In this document: positions 14,555 to 29,500 of the stretch, piece after piece
Layout: the number at the start of each line of letters is the position of its first letter
Numbering within the stretch: the first letter of the stretch is position 1
Origin: Antedon bifida
Lineage: Eukaryota > Echinodermata > Crinoidea > Comatulida > Antedonidae
NCBI GenBank assembly: GCA_963402885.1
Contig: OY727095.1
Coordinates: forward strand, 12,219,001-12,283,000
Length of the DNA stretch: 64,000 nucleotides
Direction of reading: 5' to 3'
Translations under genes and position numbers: made by a program
Notes under the pieces: generated by a model
What the model saw: the letters and a program-made list of their open reading frames with translations, nothing else
Told to the model about the DNA's origin: nothing
Database searches by the model: none

Positions 14555-17500
14555 TTAATGTGCTGCATCAGTAAGCAGACCTGAGGCACTCCGAGATTTT
14601 GGTGATTCCACTTGTATGCTACTGGTAAAAAACAAAAACAGGAAATTATAATTTATATAAAATTGGTATTTAAAAAGAATATACCATTAACCAAAGCTGA
14701 CAATATACAATATTATACACCTTTAAAGTCTTAAGCTCTGTCTAGCACTATCAAACTTTATTATGTGACAAAAAATGTGATGTGCCCATATATAGACATG
14801 ATGATGTCATATCTAAGCTTCATTACCATTTTTGGGCACATCAGACTTTTTTTGTCAAACTAGTTTGATAGTGTAGACAAAACTTTTAGCATAGAATACA
14901 GATTTCATTATTTCTCCAATGCAAAAATAGTCTACTTACGGGCTCTCACGATGTGAATACCTCATGGCTGGTTGGCGACACGATGTCAATGCTGATGCTG
15001 ATTGTTTCTTTTGATTTGATAGATATGACATGGCTTCCAATTTCCTCACATAGGCACCTGTATACCAAAATGCAAATTAGCAGTTAATATATACAGTATA
15101 AATCATATATTAATCAGGAAAATCAAGCATGGAGCAAGTTTGGTACAGGTAGGTTGCAGGTATATTAATTAAAATGATGCACATATGGTAACTTTTACAA
15201 GTTACATCATAGATTAACAATTTGTTCTTTTCTTTTAAAAGATTAGCTTGAAGTCCAATAGTCATTGGCTATTTTATTTCTAATAAAACTGGTTTGTTTA
15301 AAAAAACATTTGTTAAAATGCTAAATTATTATTCTAATATTCCAATATGTAAAACAATATGCAGTATACTAAGGTACAACAGTCATGCAAAATACCAATA
15401 CAGTCAACTCCCTCAAAACCAAAGACTTTTTGAGCCAGCCCAAGGCATTTGGATTTGGGTGAGTTGACTGCACTAATATGCTACTACTGAAAACATAGGC
15501 CTTAAAGGTCTATGTCTTATTGTGAAACAAATATGGTATGAGAGTAACTAATGTTGAAATATATAGGTATGTATGCATTATATGTGTATATATATATTTA
15601 TTCTAAAAGCATAAATTACAAGTTTCAAATGTAGTTTAAAACCTTCCCAGTAAAATTCTGGTGCAATACAAAAAAAACTAATAAACAAATAATAAAGAGA
15701 TATGGATGAAACAATAACAAAGAAAATGAATGAACTTTTACAATATTAAGATCAATTTGAACCCAATCATCATAATTCTATTAATATTCTGAAAGCTCAA
15801 TATTTGTAGTGAATTTGCACTGTTTTAAATAATTTGTTTGAACTATAATTCCAACAATTTATGGGAAAAAAACACATGTAAGGTCATAGGTTATAGGTCA
15901 TAGTTAGTAAAGGTTTGTGGTACACAATGGGTTCCCAAATAGAATTAAAATCAGACCTCCCAGCGTGGAAAAAATATTGGGAGGTTTTATGAAACTATAG
16001 AGGGCACTGTGAAAAACCTAAAATATTGGCATCTATAATGTGTGCTGAAGGTGAAAAATGCGTTGGGATATTTAGCGGATAGCGGGAGATGACTCGAAAT
16101 ATCAGGAGACTCTCACCATTATCGGGAGACTCCCACCATAATCAGGAGACTCCCGCCATTATCGGGAGGTCTGAAGTATGGTTGAGAATGTCTAGCTACT
16201 AGTGATGAAAATGAAATTCTAAAATTCTTGATTTTTAAAAGCTTCAAACAAAGAGGAAACTAAAGTGATGAAAAAATAATAATAGCAAAAGCATTTTGCT
16301 GAGGGATTGTACTTAAATTTTGATTTTAAAGGAAGTGGGGAAATTGATGTTGCCAAGCTCACACAGACTTACATTCAGGAGGAGCATTGTTAATAGGTGG
16401 AAGAGAACGTGTCACTAATGCTAAGAAAATATAGAGAATACAATGAGTTTGGGTAAAGGTTTAAACAAGAAATAGATATCTGAAATATCACAGAATTAAG
16501 TCACCACATCACCAATCAAATACTCAGTTGCAGCATAGAGCAACAATTTGTATTTTAACTAGATTTGAACTCGTCACTTGGACGAGTTAGTTATATGCAC
16601 ACAAAAAACGCCATGTGCACGTATGTTAGAAAATACACACAGAAAAAGATTACGCCATTATGACCTGAAGAAAATATGTTGTTTGTGTTGAATTCTGTCT
16701 ATTTTGTGTTTTATACAGTTTACACAGTATATACATCTACATGTAGTGTAGCATAGGTGAAATTATGGGTCCACCTTTTACTTTAATTTTTAACATGATG
16801 AAGTCATCAAAACAGTTTTTAGAAGATAATTGTTTGAGCAACAACATATCAAAATGTTGAAGAAATTTGCGTATGTAGAATCGAGGTGCGCATTCTTTCA
16901 AATGTGATGATCTATGACGCAAAAGATTAAAATCCGAGGTTTTAGTTCAACTGGCCATATGATGACATCACAACATCTGATTTTTTTTACATAAATTCAT
17001 TTGTATTTTAATAATATAATTTAGTGTTTAAACTCGTTTTACTGTCTTTTAGTTATTATAATCAATTCAAATGTTGGACAGTACAAACTATAACTATGAA
17101 GAGTACAAAATAAACAATAAACAACATTACATTTAAATCAGAAAGGCCAAAATAATAACATTTTTTAAAATAACATTTATCAAGAAGATACAATGTACGT
17201 TTTGTGAAAATAATAATTAATAATTATTACATGTTTACTAAAATATTAAACTATTAACTACAAAACAATATAAAATGGATTAGAAAATGAAGATATAAAA
17301 GTGAATAAAATTATATAGATACTAATAAATATAAATGCAGTATACAAAGAATATTTAGACACATAGCTTACGGTCAAGGGAAGGGCAGGTGTAAGACCGG
17401 GGTAAGAAGAATGGACGTTGGTCAAGTTCCTCCAGATAAAATGCTATATTCAGTGATAATGCATGTAAGAGAAGATGAAATATAAACGGATCAAGAAAAA

Positions 17501-20500
17501 GTACAAGAAAAAGGGAAGAAAAGATTAAACATACAAATTTCATAGCAAATCAAAACAAAGATCTGTATTGTTGGCAACTCCCATCAATGTGGCTCATTCA
17601 CTGTTACAAGACTAAACTTGTAACACATGTACTCTGTATAGTCGAGTGGCTGAGGCATTAAGGCAGGGGAGCCGCAAACCATATCCATAAAAATCCTCGA
17701 TCCATTCTTCTGGTGATAGAACAAGTCTTCTCAATTAAAAACCTAAAATTAGATGTCCAGTGAACACATCTAGCTTAATGTGTACACTTTAATGTGCATC
17801 TTTCATGGGAGTACTGGTACATCTGTAGTCTATAAAAGGCCTTGCACTGTGGTTATCGTGTGTCTGTAGAAAGCCTAATCCTAATTTCCTCAATGTAATT
17901 TATGTACTTTGCTGTTGAATGTGTGTTGAAGTTATAAAAGAAAAACATACACTACTGAGAGTGTAACGATTGTTTGTACATCACAATCTTTCCCATACAT
18001 AATAAATAACTTACCTTTATCGTAAAGGTTAGCATTGGGGTTGCCTGGATGCAGAGGGGGGCCTGGCATGTGAAGAGGTTGTGTTCTGAACTGCATTGGT
18101 ATAAATTGGTAACGATTATTGGACATGTTTGGCTGCTGCGGCAACTCCACATTGCCAGCGTTGCTTGCAGCTTGTGTGAATAGTGGTCCATGAGCTGGCA
18201 ATTTCTCTAAAGTCTTCTTTAGTAATGGTCTTTTTGAAAAAAACAAAGCATTATGTAATGCACTACTCGTACAATAAAAAATAAATAACATTTTTACCTT
18301 GTTTAGCATAAATTTATCTTAGTAACATTGCAATATTATATTGAATTTTGTTATGCAGTCAAATCTCCTAAAACTGGACATACTTTAGATTAGAATTATA
18401 ATTAATATCATAAAATATTTTGAGATTCTGGTTTTGGGAGACTATATTTTTTGGTAGACGTTGATTTGCGGCAAATTAAGTTTTTTTAATCAACAAATTC
18501 CAATAATTTGACCGAATAAAATGGGTACACATGGGCCGTTCACAGTTTTGCAGGCTTCAATGGAGAAAAACATCCACTAATGTTGCAATCAATTTCTGAA
18601 ACTGTCTGAAAAAGAGTCAAATGATTTGTCACCTGTGGCTGCTCATAAAAGTCTGAGCTCTTTGGTAGAATGCTGAACGATCTGAACAACTGTGTTTGTC
18701 ATGCAAGGGGTCAATCATTGAGTTCCAGTTCACCGGTTTTGAGTACGTCTTCTGCAGATTTGCAATATTCTTTGAGATGTTGTCTCCTTCTGAATACCTG
18801 CATTCAAATTAACATTTGTCCAATAAAATTTATGTTTTGTATTGAAATTCTTTTTTATTCTTTATTCTTTATTTCAAGCCAAAAGTGTAAAACACCAATA
18901 ACAGGTTGAAAATAAAATATCTAAACTATAAAATATAAGCCAATATAAATATAGACAAAAAGGTAAAGATTAATTAAATAATTTCATTAACAATACATTT
19001 AAATTGAGAGAAATTATAGTTAAAGATATCTAAAGAATTATTTTTTAAAAGACATGAATTGTACAATGACGAGAGTCTACAGAAAATACCATTTTTACAA
19101 ACATTGGAGTATTGGTATAATGAATGTTTACGAGTTGAATATAATAAGGTTTATCGCAAATAGCGTGAGCGATGCATGATGGGAAGGAATTGGGAGCAAT
19201 AGGACCACCACCAGTATATCAAGTCAAAGATCTTTGATAAAGTTTTTATTATACGGTGCTATTGATCCCAAACCCTTCCCATCATGCATTGTGTAATGAT
19301 GTTCCTCGCGAAATCAAGCTATTTGCGATAAACCTTATTGTATTTAACTACTGTGGAGTAGCTTTGCATCAGGGAGTTGAGTAATTGCTCAATGGATTTG
19401 TCCTATTCAATAGGTTATTAAGGTTGTTAGTTTAAAATGGCTTTTGGTTCTTACTAATAAAGGGTGGAACTATTGTCTTGTTTCTAAAACAAATATAAAA
19501 TAAAAAATTACCTTTCGTATGATTCAGAAAAGAATGCACCTTCTCTTTCCCAGGGGAACAAGTTTGGTGTTCTTTTCGTTATTGGTTCCTTGCCTTTGAA
19601 CAATGCATTGCTCATATATTTGCCCTCGTCTACAACCATCTGCTGTTTATTTCTCTCTTCAATACCAAAATGTTTGTCCTTTGACCTTAGATTTGGAGAT
19701 TCTCCCTCTGAATAAACAACTCTACCATTTGATGAGAGTACAAATCCAGTGTTGTCAACATCTTCTCTTAAGTCACTTATTTTATCCGATGAGTTTGATT
19801 CTGAACGATAATTGGAGGTCATTGCAGGAATGTATTTAGCTGTATTATTCGACCCTCGTCGGTTAAACCCTGTTTGAAGACCGCTTTCCTGCGCAGAGTT
19901 CAAAGACTGAAGTCTTGATGTTTTTTTCACTTGCACACTCCCTTTAAAAGCTCTGTTTTTTCTGTCTTGTTTTCTCGACTGCAGGTCAGTGTCTGTGAAC
20001 TGTCTTTGTCTCACTTCTGTATATTTTCTATTTATAGATGTATTTTGTCTTTCTCTATAATGAGAGCTATCTGCTGATCCATCTTTTACACATGCTACTG
20101 GAATCTTATGAACATCGTCGACATGATTCTTTGAATTTCTATCTCTTCCACTAATTTGCTCCATTTCATCTAAACCTAAAGCTGATCCTTTATTTTTCGG
20201 CAGGCTATCAGAATTATCAAAGTTATCAGATATTGTGCCTTTAGTTGATGATCTTAAACCTGTAGTAGTAGTGCCTCTCCCTAATGTATAATAATCCTTC
20301 CTATGTTTGATATGTGGTTTAGTTCCTTGATCACTTAAATGTTTCCTAATTTGTTTATTTTCATTAAACTTTTTTTCTATCAGTTCAGCATGTTTCCGAG
20401 TCTTTTCTTTCTCAGTTTTAGTTTTTCGTTCACCACTGTTTTGTGCCAGCATTTGATTTTGATTCAGTTCAGCATGTTTCTGGGGCTTATTAACCTCAGT

Positions 20501-23500
20501 TTTACCTCTTGGATCACCACTGTTTTGTATCAGTGTATGATTTTCAAGAGGTGGAAAATGATTCCTGGAGTCTTTGGCATCTCCTTTGGAACGAATTACA
20601 ACTTTCCATTGATTCAAAATTTGGTCATCTTCCTCTGAGTTTTCACTATCATCACTATCACTATCATCATTTTGATAAACAGTAGCACTTTTATTTGGAT
20701 AAGTGGAAGAGAGGACACCACAGGGTACATTCTTAGATTCACCAGATGTCATTACGTTACTAATAGCAGTATTCTCAACATTGTTATTTCCATTATGGAT
20801 TGATCTGGATTCATCTGAACTGGATTTACTTTCTGATGAACTAATACCTACAATGCAAATAATGAAAATCACATTTTAAAGAAAAATAATTAGATAAATA
20901 TATACCTATACCTGTTTTTTAATTATGAATTTATTCAGATTCAATTTATTAAGTCATTCATACATATTATAATGATAATTGTTTTCAAAACACAAGCAAA
21001 ACAATACACACATAATATTTACATTCGTGATCAACATGGAATTAACTGATTAAGCAATATACAATACAACAGACCTAATGACCAATCTTTTGAACTCATT
21101 GTTGTGTAGTCTAATAGCGCTAGGTAAGAATGAAAATTTATGTCTATCTGTTTTAACTGGAATTGTTGTTAATCTTCCAGATCTGGTAACTACTAACTTA
21201 TTGTTGAGAATATGAGATTCTACAAACCTGTAGACGGTCTTGATTCTGTTAATTCACAGGGAGATGAGATTAAGTTCCTTTGCTAAAAATACAAAAGATA
21301 ATAAATTAAAATATTATTATTTATCCTTATTCAGTTAATAGCAACCTTTTCTTTTCATGATGCAAAGCTGTCAATCAAAAAGTCATTCTGCACATGCTCA
21401 GAAACATTTAAACATGCACAGAATGACTGTTAGACTAAATAGCTGCATGGTATCATGAGGTTAAAATTAAATTGAATTGAGAACAAAAGAAAACAAAATT
21501 TAAAAAGTTAAAGGCCACACATCTAAAATGGTTCTACACAATAAAATGGTAGACAAATACGGTAGTGATATGATATCATCATGTCCATATATGGGCACAT
21601 CACATTTTTGTCACATAAAGTTTGATAATGTAATGACAGAGCTTAAGTTTCCATAAAAACTACATGAAACACAATTGATATTTGCTGAAAAATAAATTTT
21701 AGCATAAAGAGCCAAATGTGAAAAATGTGCTAGAATCGTAGTGTCTAGTGTAGGCCACTTCAATCTTGTAGGCTTAGTACTATGCTGTCCCACAACAATA
21801 AGGCTTATAAGTTTCCAGTAGTTGATCCTATAGCAACAATGTTCACATCAAGTCAAGGTTAAACCTACCTTATGCAGTAACGGCGTTTTAATGCGGTTTC
21901 CCTTAGACTGTGGAAGTTTTATTTGTTTAGAGGCTAACAAAGAAAAATATACAATATTATATCAATATTTAAGATATATATTGCCACAAAACCAGTCTTT
22001 ACACATTTACTTACTGGTTAATCAACCCATTAAAATACACACATTTATCATACAAATAACAAACTTGGCAGTTTTAAGTAAACAATTACAATGATCTTCT
22101 GCCGTGAGGATAACCAATGAAATCAGAAAATGGAGCATTTTTAAATTGCTTTTCTTTAAAGTGGAAATAAAATCATAGAATAAAGTAGAGATAATACAAT
22201 TCTAAAATGACTGATGATACTTCATCTAGGGGGGACAACATTAAAGGAAGGCTTCTGATTTATTTATGCTAAATAATAATTGTGGCAGAGAAAAATTGTA
22301 CCTGTATCTTGATCAGTAATCTTGTGTGGATGACTGAAGAATATGGGAGCTGTTGATTGTACATTATCTACAGTAAAAAACAACATGCGATTTAAATATG
22401 ATATTGATACCTACTACATATTGAATAATTATTCTCAGTAATATAAATGAATAATTTATTACAGTAAAACTCCTCATTTGGGAAATCTATTCAGAAGACA
22501 CCATTATATTATTCAGGAGACACCTCTATTATGAACTTGTCAATTGTATGACGGGAGAGGTGCTTATGGGTGCGTCATTTACAAATAATTATTGATGCAG
22601 GGGTGCGTCAAAGAACCAAAATGATATACCACATCAACAAACAATGGTGTGTCAATGTCCGTCACTTTACCACCCATCATATCATGAACAACATGGTCAC
22701 AATGCGTCAAAATGGGTGCGTCATGGTCACCTGAAGGTAACTCAATTTTTTGACACAGGGGTGCGTCATTGTATTCATAAGGTATGACGCACATCGAACA
22801 AATGATGCACATCTCCTGGGGGTCGTATAGCGGGTCATATAATTGACAAGTGCATTAAGGTAAAACCCCTATTAAGGGCCTGTCTCCTTAATAATGTAAA
22901 GTTATACTTACATTCATCTTTAGGAGTTTTCTTCTTTGCAGGCTCACTTTCACACCTGCCTTCACTTGTCACTGCTATGACCTTTAATGAAGTTTAAAAT
23001 ACAATGTTTAACATTTTTTTCAACAAGATTTTGTTATGTTTTTACATAAATATGTATATTGTATACAGTACCATTGATGTACACCTACTGTCTATACCTA
23101 CGTTTTCACAAATTTTTTTTTCAATGAAAAATTGATTGCTCTACTTTTAACTTGGCTCCGCTTCATTAAAAATAAATCAGTACATTTTACTAATATTCTC
23201 AATATCTCATAATCATTCATTATTTGTATATTAATACCGATCAATTTACATTAATCAGCCTGACAGCTTAATGGTTAAAGACTTGATTGGTGCATTAGAT
23301 TACATATTATGTGACAGTCAATTTAATTATTTGTTTGATACAAACCTTGAACACAAAATGAAATGGTTTACCTTGAATGTGTAATCAGTGTTTGGCACAA
23401 GCCTACGAGCCGTGAAGCAGAGCTCTGTGCCCGAGTAAACTACCTTTCCATTGATAGAAATCTCAAACTTGTGCAAACGACCGATAGGAGATTCGGGTGG

Positions 23501-26500
23501 AGACCATGTTAAATGAATCTCATTACGACCTCTGACATTCAGTATTGGCTTGCCAGGAGCATGTTTACCTATATTACAGAAAATGAGTTTAGCAAATGAA
23601 AAAAAATAACCACCTTGACAGAGAAGAAAGATGTTTGGTAAATAAAAAGTTATAATTTACTCATCGCTAAGTGCCAGTGGTATGCTTGTTTCTGCTGATA
23701 CTATGAATTATTGAGTGGACTACAGGAGTTTAGTTACACAAAAGCCTTGTAATTCTCTGTCTACACCATCAAACTTTATGTGACAAAAAATGTGATTTGC
23801 CCATATATAGACATGATGATGTCATATCACTAACATATTTTATTTGATGTTATCAATATATAAAAACAAAAAAAAAAGGAAAAGGGAAGTGAATAATTCA
23901 TTCATCCATTCTTGATGAATGTTAGGATATTGGGAACTTGCCTACCTAGCTCACTGGTAGCTGCTGAGATACAGGCTTTAGGTCCTTTTCCTTTGTGGTT
24001 AAAGGCACAAACCTACAAAATAAAAATTATATTCCATATAAAAATGGCACAACAAATCTAAAAACTCTGTCCCTTATCTCTTTGAGTAATTTGATTGTAT
24101 GTGGATAGTAATGACAAATATTAATTTTAATGTATTATATATTAAATACTTTATATACAATAAGTATGAGCCTTTTTTGTTAAGTCAAATAGTTAAGTGC
24201 TTAAGTGAAAAAGTGAGATTTCATTAATTAAAACAGTCTTATGGAATAGACTTTATCGTGTGTAAAATGTGCTAGGTTATTTGGATCTGGGGTTTTTTCA
24301 AATGTACAAGATACACAGACATAGAGGGAAAAAGTTCATAGTTTCTCAATTTTTTTTCAATTTCATAGTTAAGATGAAGTTTGCTTGTTTGATTTCCGAC
24401 CGCAATACTTACATAAATATCATACTTTGTAGAGGGCGCAAGAGAGCTGAGTATACTGCATAGTTCTGTAGTGGATTCAATCTGCTGTTTACCATTGTAA
24501 ACTATGTAGCCTTTTAACCCACCATTAACAGCTGCTGGAGGTGACCAGCCTATTCTGATCTGTGATATTGAAACAGCTAGGATTCGCAGATCTTCAGGGG
24601 CATCAGGTGCTTTAGTATAAAAAATTATTAATAATTCATTCTTAAGAAAATTAAATTACAAAGTGGCACAAATTTAGTGCTACAAATATGTTATTGTACA
24701 ATACTGATGCGGGTAAAGCCCAGTCAGTATAAACCTGGTCTCAGATATAACATGTGATCATTTTTTGTTTTGTTTGTTTACAAATTTAGGGCAATTGCCA
24801 AGGATAACCATAAGCTAATTCATTCACAATCCTTCTTAAAGGTTGCAATCCTTTTTAAACGACAAACATAAACACAAGATGCTGTACATAAACAGTCTTT
24901 GGTACAAAATATGGCACTCGAGTCCCCCATTAATTTTAAAATCTGAATTCAGAAAATACCATTAGATCACTAGAGCTAGAAAACTTAGAAATAGCTTAGG
25001 TAGGCAAGTTAACCTTTTATTGTTTATAAATTAATAATATTTCTTCAAAATTATAAAAATTGCTTGTTAGCATTATGTATAAATAAACTGGATGTGATTT
25101 TATCTTTAATACTCTGTCTACACTATCAAACTAGTTTGACAAAAAAAGTGTGATGTGCCCAAATATGGTAGTGATATGCCCAAATGTCTTCTTCTTCTTC
25201 TTCTTCTTCATATTTGGAGCCAACTTCATATGTGAAGACTCTGCTCCTCCAACTCTGTTTTGCTAGCTCTACTGTATTTGGTTGTGTATTATTATTCTAT
25301 TTATAGTTATTCTTTTACAGAGAATTTCTATTTAGTTATTCTTTTCTATTTAGTTATTCTTTTACAGAGACATGTGACATCAACATGTCCATAAATGGGC
25401 TCATTACATTTTTTAAGGCATCAGTAACAAAAATGAACTTTTTACCACATTCATCCGTGGTGACCTCTAAAGGGTCACTTAGCTGACTTTCATCACCTTC
25501 TGTTTTCAATTGCAATTGTAGATTATATAGAGTATTTGGTTTGAGGTTGGTTGCCAAAAAGTTGGTCTCAGCACCTTTGTAAAGCACCGTATTATCTGTC
25601 AAAAATGTTTAAAATAATTTTAAAAGTTAATATGGATTCATTTGGCACACTCAAAATTGTCCTGGCCCCTAAATAGAGGTAGGTTGTAGTCATATTGCCC
25701 ATTTGTTTCAAAGGAAAGACAACAAAAATATACCTGCAATTAAAGATGTATTGTCACCCGGAAAAAATAATTTTTTTTGAATATTCCATTTCAATGTCAC
25801 CTAATAGTTATCCACTTTGAACAAAAATTGGATCGAAAAAAAAAGGTATTTACCTAACAGTAATAAACTGTAATTTAAAGCAAAAAATAGTCAAATTGGC
25901 TGACAGCCTATAGGATTTTGGTTGAATTTAGCCATTTATTTTGTCATTTTATAAGTGAAAACATTAATTTTTTCTGGGTTTTTTTCTACGGAAGTGATTA
26001 ACTTTATTAAAACTACAAAATAATATATTCAAATTCCGATTTTATTACGGTAATCTTTATTTTTCATGTTTTTGGGGGACAATACATTTTTTAAAGGTTG
26101 TATTGTAGGCAGGTAGGTTTCAGTTAAAAAAAAAAAATTTTTTACCTAAGTAAAGCTTATAAATAATGTCAAGTCCATTCTTGAGTGTTGTTATATCCCA
26201 AGTCACCATAAGCTCCCTGGGACCTTTGACCTCGAGAGCTGGTGGATTTGGTTTGTCAAGTTTCTTCAAAAGCTCTAATGTCAACACAACTTCATCCTGA
26301 AGGTCTTGGGAAATTCCAATTGCTCCATTAATTTCCTTAAAAAAAATATTATTAGGAATTGAAGTAAAGAAATAAAAGTTTTCCACTGGCCGGTTGACTA
26401 ACATCAATATCAATATTTTGGCTTTCTACCCATTATAGAAAACAATATCATTTTTATTTCATGATTATAAGAGTTATTGTGAAGTCGATTGAAGTGTATA

Positions 26501-29500
26501 CTGAATTCTTTAGTTGACTGAAATTAAAGCTTTGTTTTGAGTTATATTGCTACTTTGTGTGTGAATTTCTATACTGTACTTTTTTTTTAAACACTTAAGT
26601 AGTAAGAGTTTGTTTCTGTAGTACCCTTCCCCTAAATACAGGCTATGGCTACATAGATTACATCCCTGATTTTAGTGATACTGTTTTGAGCTACTCAAGC
26701 TACCAACAAAAAACCAGATGCTATCTAATAATAGACTCTATACCTGCAATGCAGGTACAATGACTACATGATCACGTAGTACTAAACAACCTTTCTTTTT
26801 ACTTGCAAGTGTCCGAAGTGTCCTGAAAGAACAGAAAATATCAGAATTAATTCAGAACAAGTATAGAGACTCTACAGAACTTTTAAACGTATATTGCTCA
26901 GGTTTCTAAACTGTTGCCGTTATCAGGGTGTCAAAGATTTAAGGTGGGAATCCTACAAATTAGGCAATTGTCAGGATTCTCATGATTTAGCAATATACTC
27001 GCGAGTTTAAAATTAGTACTTGGCAGCATCAGAAAGTAACAGTATTATACACAGCCTTTGTTTTTGCAAAGGCAACCGTTTGACTTGTCCAGCAAGAATT
27101 TGCGGTGGGTGTTCAGGTGAAAGCAAATATGCAGGAAGTGCCTTTATATCAACCGGGGGAAGCTGTCGGCACACAAATGCAAAGTGATTATTGATCAGGT
27201 AGGTCTACATAGTCAAAGTGGAATCAATGGACTCATCTTGTATGTATGTATGTATGTATGTATGATGTATCTGATGTGTCCACATTAGGCAGTATTTCTG
27301 AGAGGTACTGTACTATATTTTTATTTTGTTATTATTTGGACAGTTTGGAAACAAGTCTCCTGGAGGGACCAGATAAAGGGCCTCCCCCTTAAATAATCAC
27401 AAAGGCAAACATATAAAAAAGCTTAAATTATAAAAATCTTATCACAAGTCTTTGGGAGTGGAGTTGTTCTGTCATCAGAAAGAATCTGACAGGATTTGAA
27501 CCCAGGACCCTGGGATATGTAGCTGAACATCTAAACCACCAAGCTACAGCTCCATTCTATACTATTTTGACAATTTTATTTAATAGTATTATTAACTTAC
27601 ATGGCAGCAAACCAGGATGTCTCTTGGTCCGTTGAGTGTAGTTGTTCTGCAAGACGCCTTAGTATGATATCACATCGTAGATGATTGAGCAGTAGTGCAT
27701 GACCTTCCTCGTTGCCAGCAAGGCAGCTTATTGCGAAACAAGCATTCTTACTGCAACCAGGATCTTTACTGGACAACATATCAGTTAAAACAGAAATCTG
27801 AAGGATTAAAACTCAATGTTAAACATGGTTTTAATTGGAATTTTAAATCTATTTATAAAGCCAAAAAATGGTTAAATAATATCACGGAATGGACTAGAAA
27901 AAACGTTTTCAGAAACATAGATGTTGACACAAACTATGCTGGTGAAATGTGAAATGACCCTACCACCACACTAGGTCATGTGATCAGTTACAGTATAAGG
28001 CATCAGTTTCTCTGATAAAACTATTTACCATTTTTGCAATATCTTGGTGTTTTATGAGTTTCTCTCTTCCTTCCTCTGTGTCACAAATTCTTCCAACTGC
28101 GAATGCAGCATTCATACCTTTACCTAGTATACCAAATAGAAATTGAATTTAAAGCACAACAGGATGTAAAAACACAAAGAATCAACATGAAATAGTCGTA
28201 ACCATTCAACTACAGCAGTCTTAAGCTCTGTCTATACTATCAAACTAGTTTGACAAAAAAAGTGTGATGTGCCCAAACATGGTAGTGGTTTCTTCTGGTG
28301 AAGGTGGGCACTGGACGAGAGAAGCCCTTGATCAATGTTAGGACCAATCAAGGTGCTTTAAACAGTCCTGGCTTTGTTTGTATCAAACCTGTTAGTGGCG
28401 GTAATTATCATTGTTGGTTTCGATTGAATAAAATAAATAAATAAATAAAAACTTCACAATGAGAAGAGATATGGAAATTTTGGTTTTACTACGAGTAGAT
28501 TTGGCAAGAGTCCCATACCATATCTTACCAATCTTATCGATTAACGCAACAAGCTCTCTCCCATTTACTCTTGACATCCGAGGTTGCTGGGACACCATTT
28601 GCCTGGGGTGGTTGAGGGCATTGCCCTGGTCCTTGCGCTGCCTTCCATGTGTGGTGGCTTATGCGTTGCTGAGGCACTTAGATCACTTTGGTCACTCGCT
28701 ATTCTATTGTGATATTTATTTGTGTACAGCTTTTATATTTATACTGTACTGTATATTAACAAATTGTAAATTAGTGCCCGAATTCAACTTTTTGATTGCC
28801 ATTGCCATTTTTTGATATTGTATTATATTTTTGATGTTTTATGGAAATAAAGATACAGATATATAGTTAACGAATGCAAAAATACATGATCTGTGTACTT
28901 ACCAGCTTCATCAACACCGAGTGATTGTATTAGCCGAGTGAGAAGTTGATGTGATTGTTGATGATGAAGCAAATGATGGCAACCTTCTTCTGAAATAGAC
29001 AACCTGGCCAACACAAGGGCAGCATTGCTTGCGGTCCACATGCTTTCAGACGTTAGTAACGCCATTACTCTGTGGATCATTGTGTCCATGCATTGTTCTG
29101 CTAGCATCCAGGCTCGGCCCTCTGCTGTTTCTGCCTATGTATCATAATCGAAATGAAAATTAAATATAAAAGAAAAATGCTAAGACTTTAAATAAAACAT
29201 GATCATAAAAAAAGATATGATGATTATAATATTTAACTTGGAAAAAAATATATACTATAGGAAGACTTTATTAAGATAAATAGACATAGAGGGTGCTATC
29301 ATCAAAATACATCCTAACATAGATAGTAATATTAAAAATCTAACACAAAATCTAATACAGGTATATAAGCATCTACAGAACTTTATAGTACAGTATCAAT
29401 AAACATAAAGACATCAGAAAACGTCAATATCTTTTATAAATTACGTCTCAAAACACATTTGTACACAGAATTTCCTGTTCCAAGTGCCTTTGAACATTGT

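Noticed and set aside
28392..28598. Minus-strand open frame (MVSQQPRMSRVNGRELVALI...) with a good donor after KIG, between ARM exons
   Set aside because: No acceptor puts it in phase with the preceding exon (phase 1), while the next downstream exon at 28123 joins that exon directly in phase. It is probably intronic repeat sequence.
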